From positions 1 through 59,308 of the forward strand of contig JAFAOU010000068.1 in NCBI GenBank assembly GCA_019247495.1: DNA of 59,308 nt. Direction: 5' to 3'. Numbering within the stretch: position 1 is the stretch's first letter; the number at the start of each line of letters is the position of its first letter. The notes under the pieces are model-generated. The model did not search any database and was not told the DNA's origin. It saw only the letters and a program-made list of their open reading frames with translations. The stretch is from Acidobacteriota bacterium (GTDB taxonomy: Bacteria > Acidobacteriota > Thermoanaerobaculia > Gp7-AA8). Of the stretch, positions 52,046-59,308 are shown piece after piece. The translations under genes and the position numbers were made by a program.

Positions 52046-53730
52046 TCCGTGACGCCCTCGGGGCTTCGGGGGAACTTGAACATCGGCAGGCGGACGCCAT
52101 TTACTTTGAGCTGATCGGCCCAGCTCTTCGCCGGCGGAAGAAGGCTGCCTGCGCCGAGGTAGGTCACGTAGTCGTCCTGCTCGACTCCGTCACCGCTGAC
52201 GCCGAGACCGCCGGCGAGTTTGCCGTTTTCGTAGAGCGGCGTGGCGCCGGGGAAGAAGACGATGCCGTTCTGATTCGCGTTCGGCGGCTGCGATCCCTGG
52301 CTACAGGCGTTCGCGAGATCGTGAAGGAAGAGCGAGTAGAACGGGCCGGGAGCGACGCCGAAGACTTTCGAGTCGATGCCCGGCGGATAAAGCGGCTGGG
52401 CGCCGAAACCGATCGTGCGATTCGTGACGGCGGTCGAGGCTCCGACGCCGGTGAGGTCATGGCCGCTGCTGAACCAGATCACGTTGCGCGCCTTGGCGAC
52501 GGCGACGTCGATCGAAAAGACGGTGGCGTCCGGCATGCGGTAGAGCGCGACGATCGAGCCGTCGAGGTCCGCGACGGCGATGACCATCCGCGCGTAGCTG
52601 TTCAGCGGGAGGCGGATGATGCCGCGAGTTTTTTTCGCGGCGGCGATGGCGCGCTGGACGACCGCGTCGACCGTTGACTGCGATAGCAACGAGCCAGCAG
52701 TCGGGCCGGCGAGGTATCCGTTGTCCGCACAACCGCCTGGACTCGCGGCGATCACGTAGGTCCCATTCGTATTGCCGGCCGAGGCGCCATCGAATGGCTC
52801 GAGACCGATCGGCAAACCGTCGTTGTTGAAACGGAGCCGCTGTTCGGCTCCGAGAAATGGAAGGCGGATGCCGTCGATGAAAACATTGCCCGGAAACGGA
52901 AGCGGATATTGCGGCACGGGCGCGATAGGGCCGCCGGCAGAACCGAGAGCGCCGAAGGCTCCCGTCACTGCCGCGTATTCGGCGCGCTGCGGATCGCCAC
53001 TGATTCCGACCACGCCGATGCCGCCGACGACTTTCCCATCCTTGATCACACCGTCATTCGCGCGAGTGGCGTCGAGGATTCGGTAGAGCGGAATGCCGCC
53101 CGCATCGACGGTGCGGTTGGCGACGGATTGCGGATACGGCCCGTCGTCCGGCAATTGCTTTCCGGTGACGATGCCGGGACCGCAGCCTGATCGATCGAAC
53201 GCGTTGCAGGGATTGCCGTTGGTGGAGCGCGGCGCCGGAACATCCTTCCCCGCATTAAACGTGATGTTCATGTCGCAGCCGCGGTTCGTGTTCTCGATGC
53301 CGTACAGCGCGGCGTTCGGCGCGTTGATCACGCCGGGAGGAAAGTGCACGCCGCTGATGAAACGAATGGTGCGCGACGAGAGCGGCGCCATGTTGTGGCT
53401 GAAGAAGGCAGCCGTGCGCGCGACGCCAACCGCACGATCGTCGTTCGCCGGATCGGCATGAGGCTGCCGGAACAACGCCAGAACGCGGCCGGCGCGATCG
53501 ACGACGGCGATCGTAGCCGTGTCGACGTTCAGCGCCGAGGCGCCGGCTTTGACGATGGCGTCGACGTCACTCGCCGTCAATGTCGCGAACGGCTCCGGAG
53601 TTGCCGTGCCGAACGCGCCATCGGTGCAGGAAGTAGGAAGCACATCGGCTCGCGGCTCTGATGACGGCTCCTGCGCGAGGCACGCGGCCGCGACCGCGAT
53701 TGCGAGGACCGTCGTGACATGCAGACGCAT
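52021..53730 (-). CDS. Exported tandem GlcG/HbpS-domain protein
   Basis: A 569-residue exported protein with signal peptide MRLHVTTVLAIAVAAACLAQ. Two GlcG/HbpS (DUF336) domains are visible: copy 1 ~50-280 (DVDAIVKAGASALNVDTATIAVVDRAGRVLALFRQPHADP, VARTAAFFSHN), copy 2 ~350-555 (VDAVVQRAIAAAKKTRGIIRLPLNSYARMVIAVADLDGSIVALYRMPDATVFSIDVAVAKARNVIWFSSGHD). HbpS binds heme in streptomycetes; other members bind small cofactors. Position inside a cytochrome operon (17 nt after the FHA-decaheme gene) makes heme binding or heme delivery plausible but unproven. GGAGG precedes the ATG. Confidence 0.8.
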   Translation of the reverse strand: MRLHVTTVLAIAVAAACLAQEPSSEPRADVLPTSCTDGAFGTATPEPFATLTASDVDAIVKAGASALNVDTATIAVVDRAGRVLALFRQPHADPANDDRAVGVARTAAFFSHNMAPLSSRTIRFISGVHFPPGVINAPNAALYGIENTNRGCDMNITFNAGKDVPAPRSTNGNPCNAFDRSGCGPGIVTGKQLPDDGPYPQSVANRTVDAGGIPLYRILDATRANDGVIKDGKVVGGIGVVGISGDPQRAEYAAVTGAFGALGSAGGPIAPVPQYPLPFPGNVFIDGIRLPFLGAEQRLRFNNDGLPIGLEPFDGASAGNTNGTYVIAASPGGCADNGYLAGPTAGSLLSQSTVDAVVQRAIAAAKKTRGIIRLPLNSYARMVIAVADLDGSIVALYRMPDATVFSIDVAVAKARNVIWFSSGHDLTGVGASTAVTNRTIGFGAQPLYPPGIDSKVFGVAPGPFYSLFLHDLANACSQGSQPPNANQNGIVFFPGATPLYENGKLAGGLGVSGDGVEQDDYVTYLGAGSLLPPAKSWADQLKVNGVRLPMFKFPRSPEGVTECAGKPCS

Positions 53731-53747
53731 CGCGCCTCCCTCCCCTG

Positions 53748-56000
53748 CTAGATCTGGTAGACGAACGTAGCCGCGTTGTCGGCTAGAACGAGCACGTCAT
53801 TCCTTCTCAACTGCACCTCGGTGATCCGTTCGCCGCCGGCCTTGCCGAGGAACGTACCGTTCGTTGAGTTCTGGTCGATGGCCACCACCTTACCATCGCG
53901 CGGAACGATGCGGAGGTGCCGCTTGGAGATGCGGTTGTCGGCGATGGCCACCTGCGACATGGCCGGATCGCGGCCGATGTAGATCCCGTCCTTTTCGATG
54001 ATGAAGTGCTGCCCCTCCAGCGCGCCGCTCGTGCATTGCAGCATGCCGTACCACTCCACCATCTCCGTCCCGGCGCCTTCCGGCTCCGAGGGGACCGGGG
54101 CCTGGCGCGTTACGTCAACCGGATTTTGCGGAGCAGGCGCCGGAGCGGGAGGCGGAGCCGGCCGAGGAGCGGGAGGCGTGTCCGTCGACTTGAGCGCGGG
54201 AATCTTCATCGTGGAAACGCGCGGCGATAGCGATGTGCGGTCCGCGGCATCTTCACGCGTCTTGGCCCGGATGCGTTGATAGAACGCCAGACCCACAGGC
54301 ACGAGCACGACCAGCAGCAGCAGGACAATGGCCCACAGCAGAACCGACTCGATCATCCGCGATCCGCCTCCGAACACCGTCACCGCACGCGGCGTACCCC
54401 TCCGAAAGGAAGGCGCCATCTGCATCGTGAGAACTTTTGAACGCTCATGATACCCATGACACGTCGCGCAGCTACTGGATGTTTTTGCCGACTGGCCGCC
54501 GTGACATCCCGTGCAGTTCCTGCGGGACGGCATCAGCACGTCGGAGGTGTTCACGCTCTGCCGCGCCGTTTCATGACACGCCTCGCACGAAAGGTTGCGA
54601 TGCGGCGTGTGCGTGAACTTCGAGGTGAAGAACCATCGCGTCGGGATCTCCGGCGGCGTCGCGGCGATCCGGCCCTTCGACTTGATGAGGATGTGGCACT
54701 TGCTGCACTTCGTCTTGATGACCTGCTCGATGTTGAGCACGGCGCGCTGGTCAGGATTGACAGGAGGCCGCGACGTCAGAATGCGCCGGATTTCTTCGGG
54801 ACTCTTGCCGGCGATGTCGCGGTTGCCGGCGTACGTCGCCAGCACGAATCCGTAGACGATTCCGGAATCGCCGCCGTGCGGGACTTCGGTGTCGGGGAAT
54901 CGCGGGTCGAAGGTCAGCTTGTGGCATCGCTGGCAGCTGTTCCGGAACGTAACCGGCGACGGATCGACTTTGTCTTTCGTCTCGACGAGCTTGTGGCAGC
55001 CGGTGCACCGCAGAACTTCGCGGCGTCCCTCGCCGTTGAACACGCCGCCCGCCGCGAGATGCAGCTTGTGATTGAAGAGAAGCGTGTCGGGATCATTGCG
55101 TGGAGTGAATTCGGGATGTTTGGTGCCGAACGAGAGAATGCTGAGCACGTCCGGCCGCCGGCTCTTCGCCTGGTCCGTGACGTGATCGAGGATGTTGCCG
55201 TGGCAGGAGACGCAGGTGCGGTCGGCCGCCGCGGCCAGCTTGGCGACACCGCGATGTTCGGAATGGCAATCGGCGCATGACGGCGCAGCCTTTTCGTTTT
55301 CTGCGTGCGGGAGCTTGCCATGGCATTGTTTGCAGCCTGCGTCGGAAACGCCACGCCACGGGTTGTGACACGCGCTGCAGTTCTTCGCGATGGACTCGCC
55401 GTTCGCATCTTTGGCCCGTGTGTGCGCCGACGAGACGCCGCCCGGCATGAAGGCGCTCTGCTTCTCCGGCTTGGTGATTTCGTTGACGATCAGCAGCGCG
55501 AGGATCAGCAAAATCGCGATCATCGACAGTTTCGTGATCCCGGGACGTTTGAGACGAAAGATGTCTGCGTAGTCGACCTTCGGCGCCCTCAGCGTGCCGC
55601 CGCGCTGGCCTGGGGCGATCGGAGTAGCCGCTTCGTCCTCATCCTCGTCGCCAAGGATCGGTCCGGCCGATGATGACGTGGAACTGACACGGACAAACAG
55701 CGGCTTGCCAGGTTCCAGAACCTGCACCTCGATGCGCAGGTCACCAATCTCGATGACGTCGCCGCGCGCGAGCCGTGTCGTCTCCACCGGCCGGCGATTG
55801 ACGTAGGTGCCGGTGATGCTTCCCTTGTCCGTGATGGTGAAGCCGTTGGCATCGCCTTCGATGACGGCATGTTCGAGCGCCACGGCAGGATTCTCGGAAC
55901 GGAGCTCGGCGTTCGTTCCGCGTCCGATGCGGAGCAGGTTCGTACGAACCTGCGTCAACGCCAGCCCCCGCCCCGAGGAGCGCTGGATGACGAAACTCAT
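53748..56000 (-). CDS. FHA-decaheme cytochrome-FHA transmembrane protein
   Basis: A 750-residue fusion. FHA 1 spans ~1-100 (LLRIGRGTNAELRSENPAVALEHAVIE, GSITGTYVNRRPV). One membrane helix lies at ~155-175 (LSMIAILLILALLIVNEI). A decaheme region follows (~205-525): CSACH, CKQCH, CADCH, CVSCH, CTGCH, CQRCH, CSKCH, CEACH, CTGCH, CATCH. A second helix lies at ~548-572, then a Pro-rich linker and canonical FHA 2 (~655-750: IYIGRDPAMSQVAI, ISKRHLRIV, NSTNGTFLG). This topology places both FHA domains in the cytoplasm and the hemes in the periplasm. FHA domains bind phosphothreonine, so the electron carrier seems tied to Ser/Thr kinase signalling. No kinase gene is in the window. Confidence 0.85.
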   Translation of the reverse strand: MSFVIQRSSGRGLALTQVRTNLLRIGRGTNAELRSENPAVALEHAVIEGDANGFTITDKGSITGTYVNRRPVETTRLARGDVIEIGDLRIEVQVLEPGKPLFVRVSSTSSSAGPILGDEDEDEAATPIAPGQRGGTLRAPKVDYADIFRLKRPGITKLSMIAILLILALLIVNEITKPEKQSAFMPGGVSSAHTRAKDANGESIAKNCSACHNPWRGVSDAGCKQCHGKLPHAENEKAAPSCADCHSEHRGVAKLAAAADRTCVSCHGNILDHVTDQAKSRRPDVLSILSFGTKHPEFTPRNDPDTLLFNHKLHLAAGGVFNGEGRREVLRCTGCHKLVETKDKVDPSPVTFRNSCQRCHKLTFDPRFPDTEVPHGGDSGIVYGFVLATYAGNRDIAGKSPEEIRRILTSRPPVNPDQRAVLNIEQVIKTKCSKCHILIKSKGRIAATPPEIPTRWFFTSKFTHTPHRNLSCEACHETARQSVNTSDVLMPSRRNCTGCHGGQSAKTSSSCATCHGYHERSKVLTMQMAPSFRRGTPRAVTVFGGGSRMIESVLLWAIVLLLLVVLVPVGLAFYQRIRAKTREDAADRTSLSPRVSTMKIPALKSTDTPPAPRPAPPPAPAPAPQNPVDVTRQAPVPSEPEGAGTEMVEWYGMLQCTSGALEGQHFIIEKDGIYIGRDPAMSQVAIADNRISKRHLRIVPRDGKVVAIDQNSTNGTFLGKAGGERITEVQLRRNDVLVLADNAATFVYQI

Positions 56001-56013
56001 GCGAGCACCGTTC

Positions 56014-56333
56014 TATCGCCCGCTAAAGCGGGCTCACGAGACGGAGGCGCATCCGGGAACCCCCGGTTGAAACCGGGGGCTACGGTTTTTACGGCGGCTT
56101 CGCCGCCGGAGTTTGCGCCAGAACTCGGAACGGATCGCGTCGCGCTGCAGGCGATGACGACGCGGACGATCGTGGCGGTCCGGCAATGTGCACTGAGCGT
56201 CGCGTAATTTGAATTCGCGCGGACCGCCGGCAAAGCCGGCGTAAGAACCGTAGCCCACGGCTTCAGCCGTGGGTCGAGCATCGCCGCCCGCCTCGGAGCG
56301 CGCTTTAGCGCGCGATAGAGCGGGCTCACCACG
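56014..56333. repeat. Cluster of palindromic REP-like repeats in a 325-bp gap
   Basis: The gap between two cytochrome-cluster genes contains no gene but at least six hairpins: CCCGCTaaAGCGGG (56019-56032); CCCCCGGTTgaAACCGGGGG (56060-56079) followed by CTAC; GGCGGcttcgCCGCC (56093-56107); GCCGGCaaaGCCGGC (56226-56240); GTAG then CCCACGGCTtcAGCCGTGGG (56254-56273); GCGCGCTttAGCGCGC (56298-56313). The two GTAG heads face each other, and the outer segments CTATCGC.CGCTAAAGCG are inverted copies. AGCGGGCTCAC occurs at both ends; the right copy includes the stop codon of the membrane gene. Confidence 0.65.
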
Positions 56334-57156
56334 AAATCCTCCCGTAATAAAACACAGCCGCCACGTGAAGGATGGCGAACAACAACAGCAGGATCGTGAA
56401 CGGGACGTGGATGTAAAGCCAAAACTCGAGAATGTTCTTGTACCGCTGCTGATACATCAGGCGGATCAGCAGCTCTTTTCGCTGCCGCGACACGACGAGC
56501 AGTTGTCGCAACTCTTCCTGTTCGTCCTTCTGGACGAGGCTTAGCAGATTCGTCCAGTCGGCCAGCGGCGCTTTGCCGCGGCGCATGCGCGAGAAAAGGA
56601 GGCGCCATCCGGCCAGCCATCCTGGCGACAATTCGCGAATGAGTTGTTCGTAAATACGCTGGAATGGCGCGGAGCGCCCCGAGGAAATGCGCGCCATCTG
56701 TTTGCCGAGCTGATTGATCTGCTCCGACACCTCATCGACAGTGAGATTCGATTCGACCTCGGTCAACAGGCGCGGCACGGTGATGTACAGGATCGCGCCG
56801 AGGATTCCGCTAAGGACGACGATGGCCACAAGAACCAACGTAGCCACAGCAACCTTGTCACCGAACCGTCCGCCGGCGTGAAAAAGAAGGATGATCAGAA
56901 CGAAAACGCCGAGGTAAATGTGCGATTGCATCCACTGCTCGACTGTGCCGAACGTCGATCGGTACCAGCGCTTTCGAACACCGAAGAATGCCAGCAGGAA
57001 ACAGAGAACGAATCCGACGCTGCCGTAGATCACGCCCCAGCGCGAGCCGCCGTGTGGAAACTCGTGCTGAACATACGACACGAACGACGCCGTCGATGCG
57101 ATCAGAAGCAGGAAGAAAATGCGGCGCCAGAGGACGCCGCTTCTCGCTATCGGCAT
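56326..57156 (-). CDS. Cytochrome-b-like integral membrane protein
   Basis: A 276-residue membrane protein with about five helices: IFFLLLIASTASFVSYV, WGVIYGSVGFVLCFLLAFFG, HIYLGVFVLIILLFHAGG, ATLVLVAIVVLSGILGAILYI and, at the C-terminus, IHVPFTILLLLFAILHVAAVFYYG. Histidines spaced inside helices 3 and 5 (QSHIYLG, LLFHAGG, YIHVPFT, ILHVAAV) suggest bis-His heme b ligation, as in quinol-oxidising membrane cytochromes. A cytoplasmic helical insert (TVDEVSEQINQLGKQMARI... to about 230) separates the helices. It lies between the oxidoreductase and the FHA-cytochrome gene on the same strand and could pass quinol electrons to the cytochromes. Confidence 0.7.
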   Translation of the reverse strand: MPIARSGVLWRRIFFLLLIASTASFVSYVQHEFPHGGSRWGVIYGSVGFVLCFLLAFFGVRKRWYRSTFGTVEQWMQSHIYLGVFVLIILLFHAGGRFGDKVAVATLVLVAIVVLSGILGAILYITVPRLLTEVESNLTVDEVSEQINQLGKQMARISSGRSAPFQRIYEQLIRELSPGWLAGWRLLFSRMRRGKAPLADWTNLLSLVQKDEQEELRQLLVVSRQRKELLIRLMYQQRYKNILEFWLYIHVPFTILLLLFAILHVAAVFYYGRISW

Positions 57157-57175
57157 GCTCGCCTGCCCGAAAAGC

Positions 57176-57273
57176 GAATGTTGAATGTTGAATGTTCAAT
57201 GTTCAATGTTGAATGTGAGAACCGGGCCCGCGGCCATTCAACATTCAACATTGAACATTCAACATTCAACATT
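57176..57273. repeat. Large palindrome built from 7-bp TGAATGT/TCAATGT units
   Basis: Left arm 57176-57216 is about six tandem units of TGAATGT/TCAATGT; right arm 57236-57273 is the complement ACATTCA/ACATTGA; the 20-nt spacer is GC-rich. The whole could fold into a ~38-bp hairpin. It sits in the gap between the oxidoreductase stop (57282) and the next gene's start (57156), is AT-rich within a GC-rich genome, and looks like a dispersed repeat rather than a terminator. Confidence 0.75.
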
Positions 57274-57281
57274 TCGATTTC

Positions 57282-59308
57282 CTACCGCTCCCCGTGCGTG
57301 ATGACCAACTCCTCGAGCGTCGACCGATACTCCTCCGGCGTAAGACGTATCGCCGCCCCAGTCGGACAGCTCCGCACGCATGCCGGTCCACCGGAGATGC
57401 CGCGGCATAGGTCGCACTTCACGGCCACGGTCTGCTCAACATCGTTCTTATGACCCTTGCCGAGAAGTGAAGCTACCCAGGAGAAGATCGATCTCTTCGG
57501 TTCTTTGTGAACCATGAAAATGTTGTCGTAGGGACAGTTGCGCTCGCAGTTGCCGCAGCCGATGCAATTGCTCTTGATGTAAACCTCGCCGCGCGGATCG
57601 CGCACAATCGCGTCCGGCGGACAATCGAGCATGCACATCGGGTTCTCGCACTGCCAGCACGAATTCGGCGCCAGCAGGTTGTAGAACTTGATTCCTGTGA
57701 GGGACAGACGCGCCTGTCCGTCGTGATGCACTCCCTCGCAGCCGGCGATGCAGTTGCCGCAGCGGATGCATTTGTGCTCGTCGATGATGAGCGTCTGCGT
57801 GCCCATCACCACTTCCTCGCGGATCAGGTCATTGAGGATATTGCCCGATCCCGGAGTGGCGTCGGCGATCAATGAGGCAATGCGGCGCTCCTCCAATTTT
57901 TGCAGCGGCGCCTGGCGCAGATCGGGATGCGCGCCGAGGAAGTTGTTGAAATCGCGCTTCGACAGTTTGATCAGATCGGACGGAAAGATCGTCGTCACCG
58001 TCGCCGTCCGGTCGGCGTCGGAAAAGAGCGCCGCCTCGCCAAAGAAGTTGCCGGCCACGAGGTACGACAGCACCACCTCTTTCTCGCCCGAGGTCTTCGT
58101 GATCTTCACCATACCGTTGCGGATCAGATAGAAGGCGTCGGCCGGTTCTCCCTCTCTAAAAACCACGGCGTCTTTCGGCAGGTTGTTCACCACCGACAGT
58201 TCGACGAGCTGGCCGAGCTGCGCCTCCGGAATGCCGGGGAAGAGATAGCCGCCGAACGCACGCAGCAGGAAGGCCTGATCGACGAGCGCTCGCGCCCGCG
58301 GAGCGGCGCCGAGGAGCTTGAGGATCGCTTTGCGCGGGATCTCGATGATGCGCGTATCGCCGACCGCGCGCGCCGTGGCGGTGCGGCGGCGGCCGGAGAT
58401 GAGACTCATCTCGCCGAAGAAGTTGCCCGCGGTGAGATCGACGAGCTTCACCTCGGCGTCGGACTTCTCCGGTTTCTTCCACAGCTCGACGCGGCCGCTG
58501 GCGATGATGAGGAAGTCGTTCGTGTAGTCGTTCTGGCGAATGATGATCTCGCCGTCGCGGTACTCGCGAACGCGCGCGGAGAGAAACGTCTCGCGGAGTT
58601 GCTGTTCATCGGCCGCGGCCAGCAGCGGCGCGCGCTTCCGCAGCATAGCGATGCGCTCGCGCACCGTCCCTTCCCAGTACGGCAGCCGCTCCTTCAGCAC
58701 CGCCTCGTCGGCCGGCTCGACCTCGCGGCCCATCAGGTGCTCGATCACCTCGTAGCCCTGATTCATCCCCAGCTTGATGAGATCGCGCCCGCTGGCCGCA
58801 CCGATGAGGTAGAGGCCCGGCACGCTCGACTCGTGAACGTCGCTGAGGATCGGCCGCGAGTCTTTGCCCGTACCGCTGAATGTGATGCCGATCGATTCGA
58901 AGAACTTGCGAGGCGCGTCCGCACCGAGCTTGAGGAAAATCAGCTCTGCCGCGACGCGCGTGACGTCGCCGCGCACGGTGAGATCGGCGTAGCCGGGGTA
59001 GACCTCCTTCACACTGGCGCTGAAGTAGATCGTCAACTGTCCGGTGGCCTGCCTGCTCAACACGTCCTTGGTCAGGACCTCGTTGGCGCGCGTGATCTCC
59101 GTTCCCCGCACGATCAGGCCGACGCGATTCTCATCCGACAGCGCGATGGCGATTTCGAGCGCGGAATCTCCGGCGCCGACGACGAGCAGATCCTGATCGC
59201 GATGTTCGGCCGGATCGACGAGGCGATAGAGGACGTGCGGCAGATCTTCGCCAGGCACGCCGAGTTTGCGCGGATTGCCCTGCGTGCCCATGGCCAGGAT
59301 GACGTTCG
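57282..59308 (-). CDS. FAD oxidoreductase with two cNMP-binding domains and ferredoxin-type Fe-S clusters (5' end cut)
   Basis: At least 675 residues; the N-terminus lies beyond the window (codons before the internal Met read NVILAMGTQG). A FAD/NAD(P) disulfide-reductase-type domain (LLVVGAGDSALEIAIAL) ends with PGLYLIGAASGRDLIKLGMNQGYEVI. Two cyclic-nucleotide-binding domains follow: FGEMSL..GRRRTATA and FGEAAL..ADRTATV carry the FGE-x-(A/S)L...RTA phosphate-binding cassettes. The C-terminal ~170 residues hold CIRCGNCIAGC, CWQCENPMCMLDCP, CIGCGNCERNCP and CDLC...CVRSCPTGA, four cysteine clusters for several [4Fe-4S] centres. The enzyme looks like a cNMP-regulated electron-entry module on the cytoplasmic side of the cytochrome cluster. 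Confidence 0.85.
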   Translation of the reverse strand, partial: NVILAMGTQGNPRKLGVPGEDLPHVLYRLVDPAEHRDQDLLVVGAGDSALEIAIALSDENRVGLIVRGTEITRANEVLTKDVLSRQATGQLTIYFSASVKEVYPGYADLTVRGDVTRVAAELIFLKLGADAPRKFFESIGITFSGTGKDSRPILSDVHESSVPGLYLIGAASGRDLIKLGMNQGYEVIEHLMGREVEPADEAVLKERLPYWEGTVRERIAMLRKRAPLLAAADEQQLRETFLSARVREYRDGEIIIRQNDYTNDFLIIASGRVELWKKPEKSDAEVKLVDLTAGNFFGEMSLISGRRRTATARAVGDTRIIEIPRKAILKLLGAAPRARALVDQAFLLRAFGGYLFPGIPEAQLGQLVELSVVNNLPKDAVVFREGEPADAFYLIRNGMVKITKTSGEKEVVLSYLVAGNFFGEAALFSDADRTATVTTIFPSDLIKLSKRDFNNFLGAHPDLRQAPLQKLEERRIASLIADATPGSGNILNDLIREEVVMGTQTLIIDEHKCIRCGNCIAGCEGVHHDGQARLSLTGIKFYNLLAPNSCWQCENPMCMLDCPPDAIVRDPRGEVYIKSNCIGCGNCERNCPYDNIFMVHKEPKRSIFSWVASLLGKGHKNDVEQTVAVKCDLCRGISGGPACVRSCPTGAAIRLTPEEYRSTLEELVITHGER

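Noticed and set aside
57176..57273. CRISPR-like array of short repeats
   Set aside because: Units are only 7 bp with no unique spacers; the arrangement is a palindrome.

Overview
The window is GC-rich bacterial DNA from a Gram-negative, TonB-using, probably respiratory organism. Oar-type TonB receptors with a carboxypeptidase-like N-terminal domain, DUF4331 and DUF1259 secreted proteins, ankyrin/TPR proteins with a DAQ..IAR..GF.SWPK N-terminus, many multiheme cytochromes and many secreted beta-rich proteins together suggest Acidobacteriota. That assignment rests on recognised family content, not on a marker gene. No rRNA, tRNA, CRISPR array, integrase, transposase or phage structural cluster was recognised.

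Layout. 0-5.4 kb: lipid-linked glycosyltransferases, a SAM methyltransferase, a glutaryl-CoA-type acyl-CoA dehydrogenase and a VapBC-like toxin-antitoxin pair. 5.4-13.4 kb: secreted or membrane proteins (DUF4331, HupE plus DUF4198, an M20 amidohydrolase, a beta-propeller protein) around gatB. 13.4-17.2 kb: a tightly overlapping sulfur-handling operon (tandem rhodanese, split YeeE/YedE permease, Cys-less rhodanese, MOCOS-like class V aminotransferase). 17.4-23.5 kb: a secreted metzincin, a lipoprotein overlapping a TPR-CHAT peptidase that itself carries a lipobox, and an orphan LytTR response regulator. 23.7-31.1 kb: lipoprotein, a propeller protein ending in one c-heme site that recalls hydrazine synthase alpha, a CDF transporter, DUF1259, ankyrin-TPR and a lone UPF0175 protein. 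31.2-44.3 kb: a TonB receptor, small proteins, and an 8.9-kb gene for a secreted gingipain-like (C25) peptidase whose SdrD-B/DUF11 stalk is interrupted by eight copies of one ~65-residue module. 44.4-45 kb: a second PIN toxin-antitoxin pair.

45.0-59.3 kb is the most striking region: seven same-strand genes that look like an envelope-spanning electron-transfer system. They encode an oxidoreductase with FAD, two cNMP-binding and Fe-S domains (cut by the window end), a cytochrome-b-like membrane protein, an FHA-decaheme-FHA protein, a double GlcG/HbpS protein, a C-terminal-Phe beta-barrel, a decaheme protein with an LVIVD propeller, and a pentaheme protein. By motif count the three cytochromes carry 25 c-heme sites. 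The FHA and cyclic-nucleotide domains suggest that electron flow is coupled to cytoplasmic signalling.

Two further themes run through the window. First, several genes have a -10-like hexamer 6-8 nt before the start codon and no ribosome binding site, which suggests leaderless mRNAs. Second, several families of palindromic repeats, including GTAG-headed REP-like elements, occupy gaps. Starts were chosen from signal peptides, Shine-Dalgarno sequences, 4-bp overlaps or -10 spacing. Most long reading frames opposite these genes are GC-driven shadows and are omitted.
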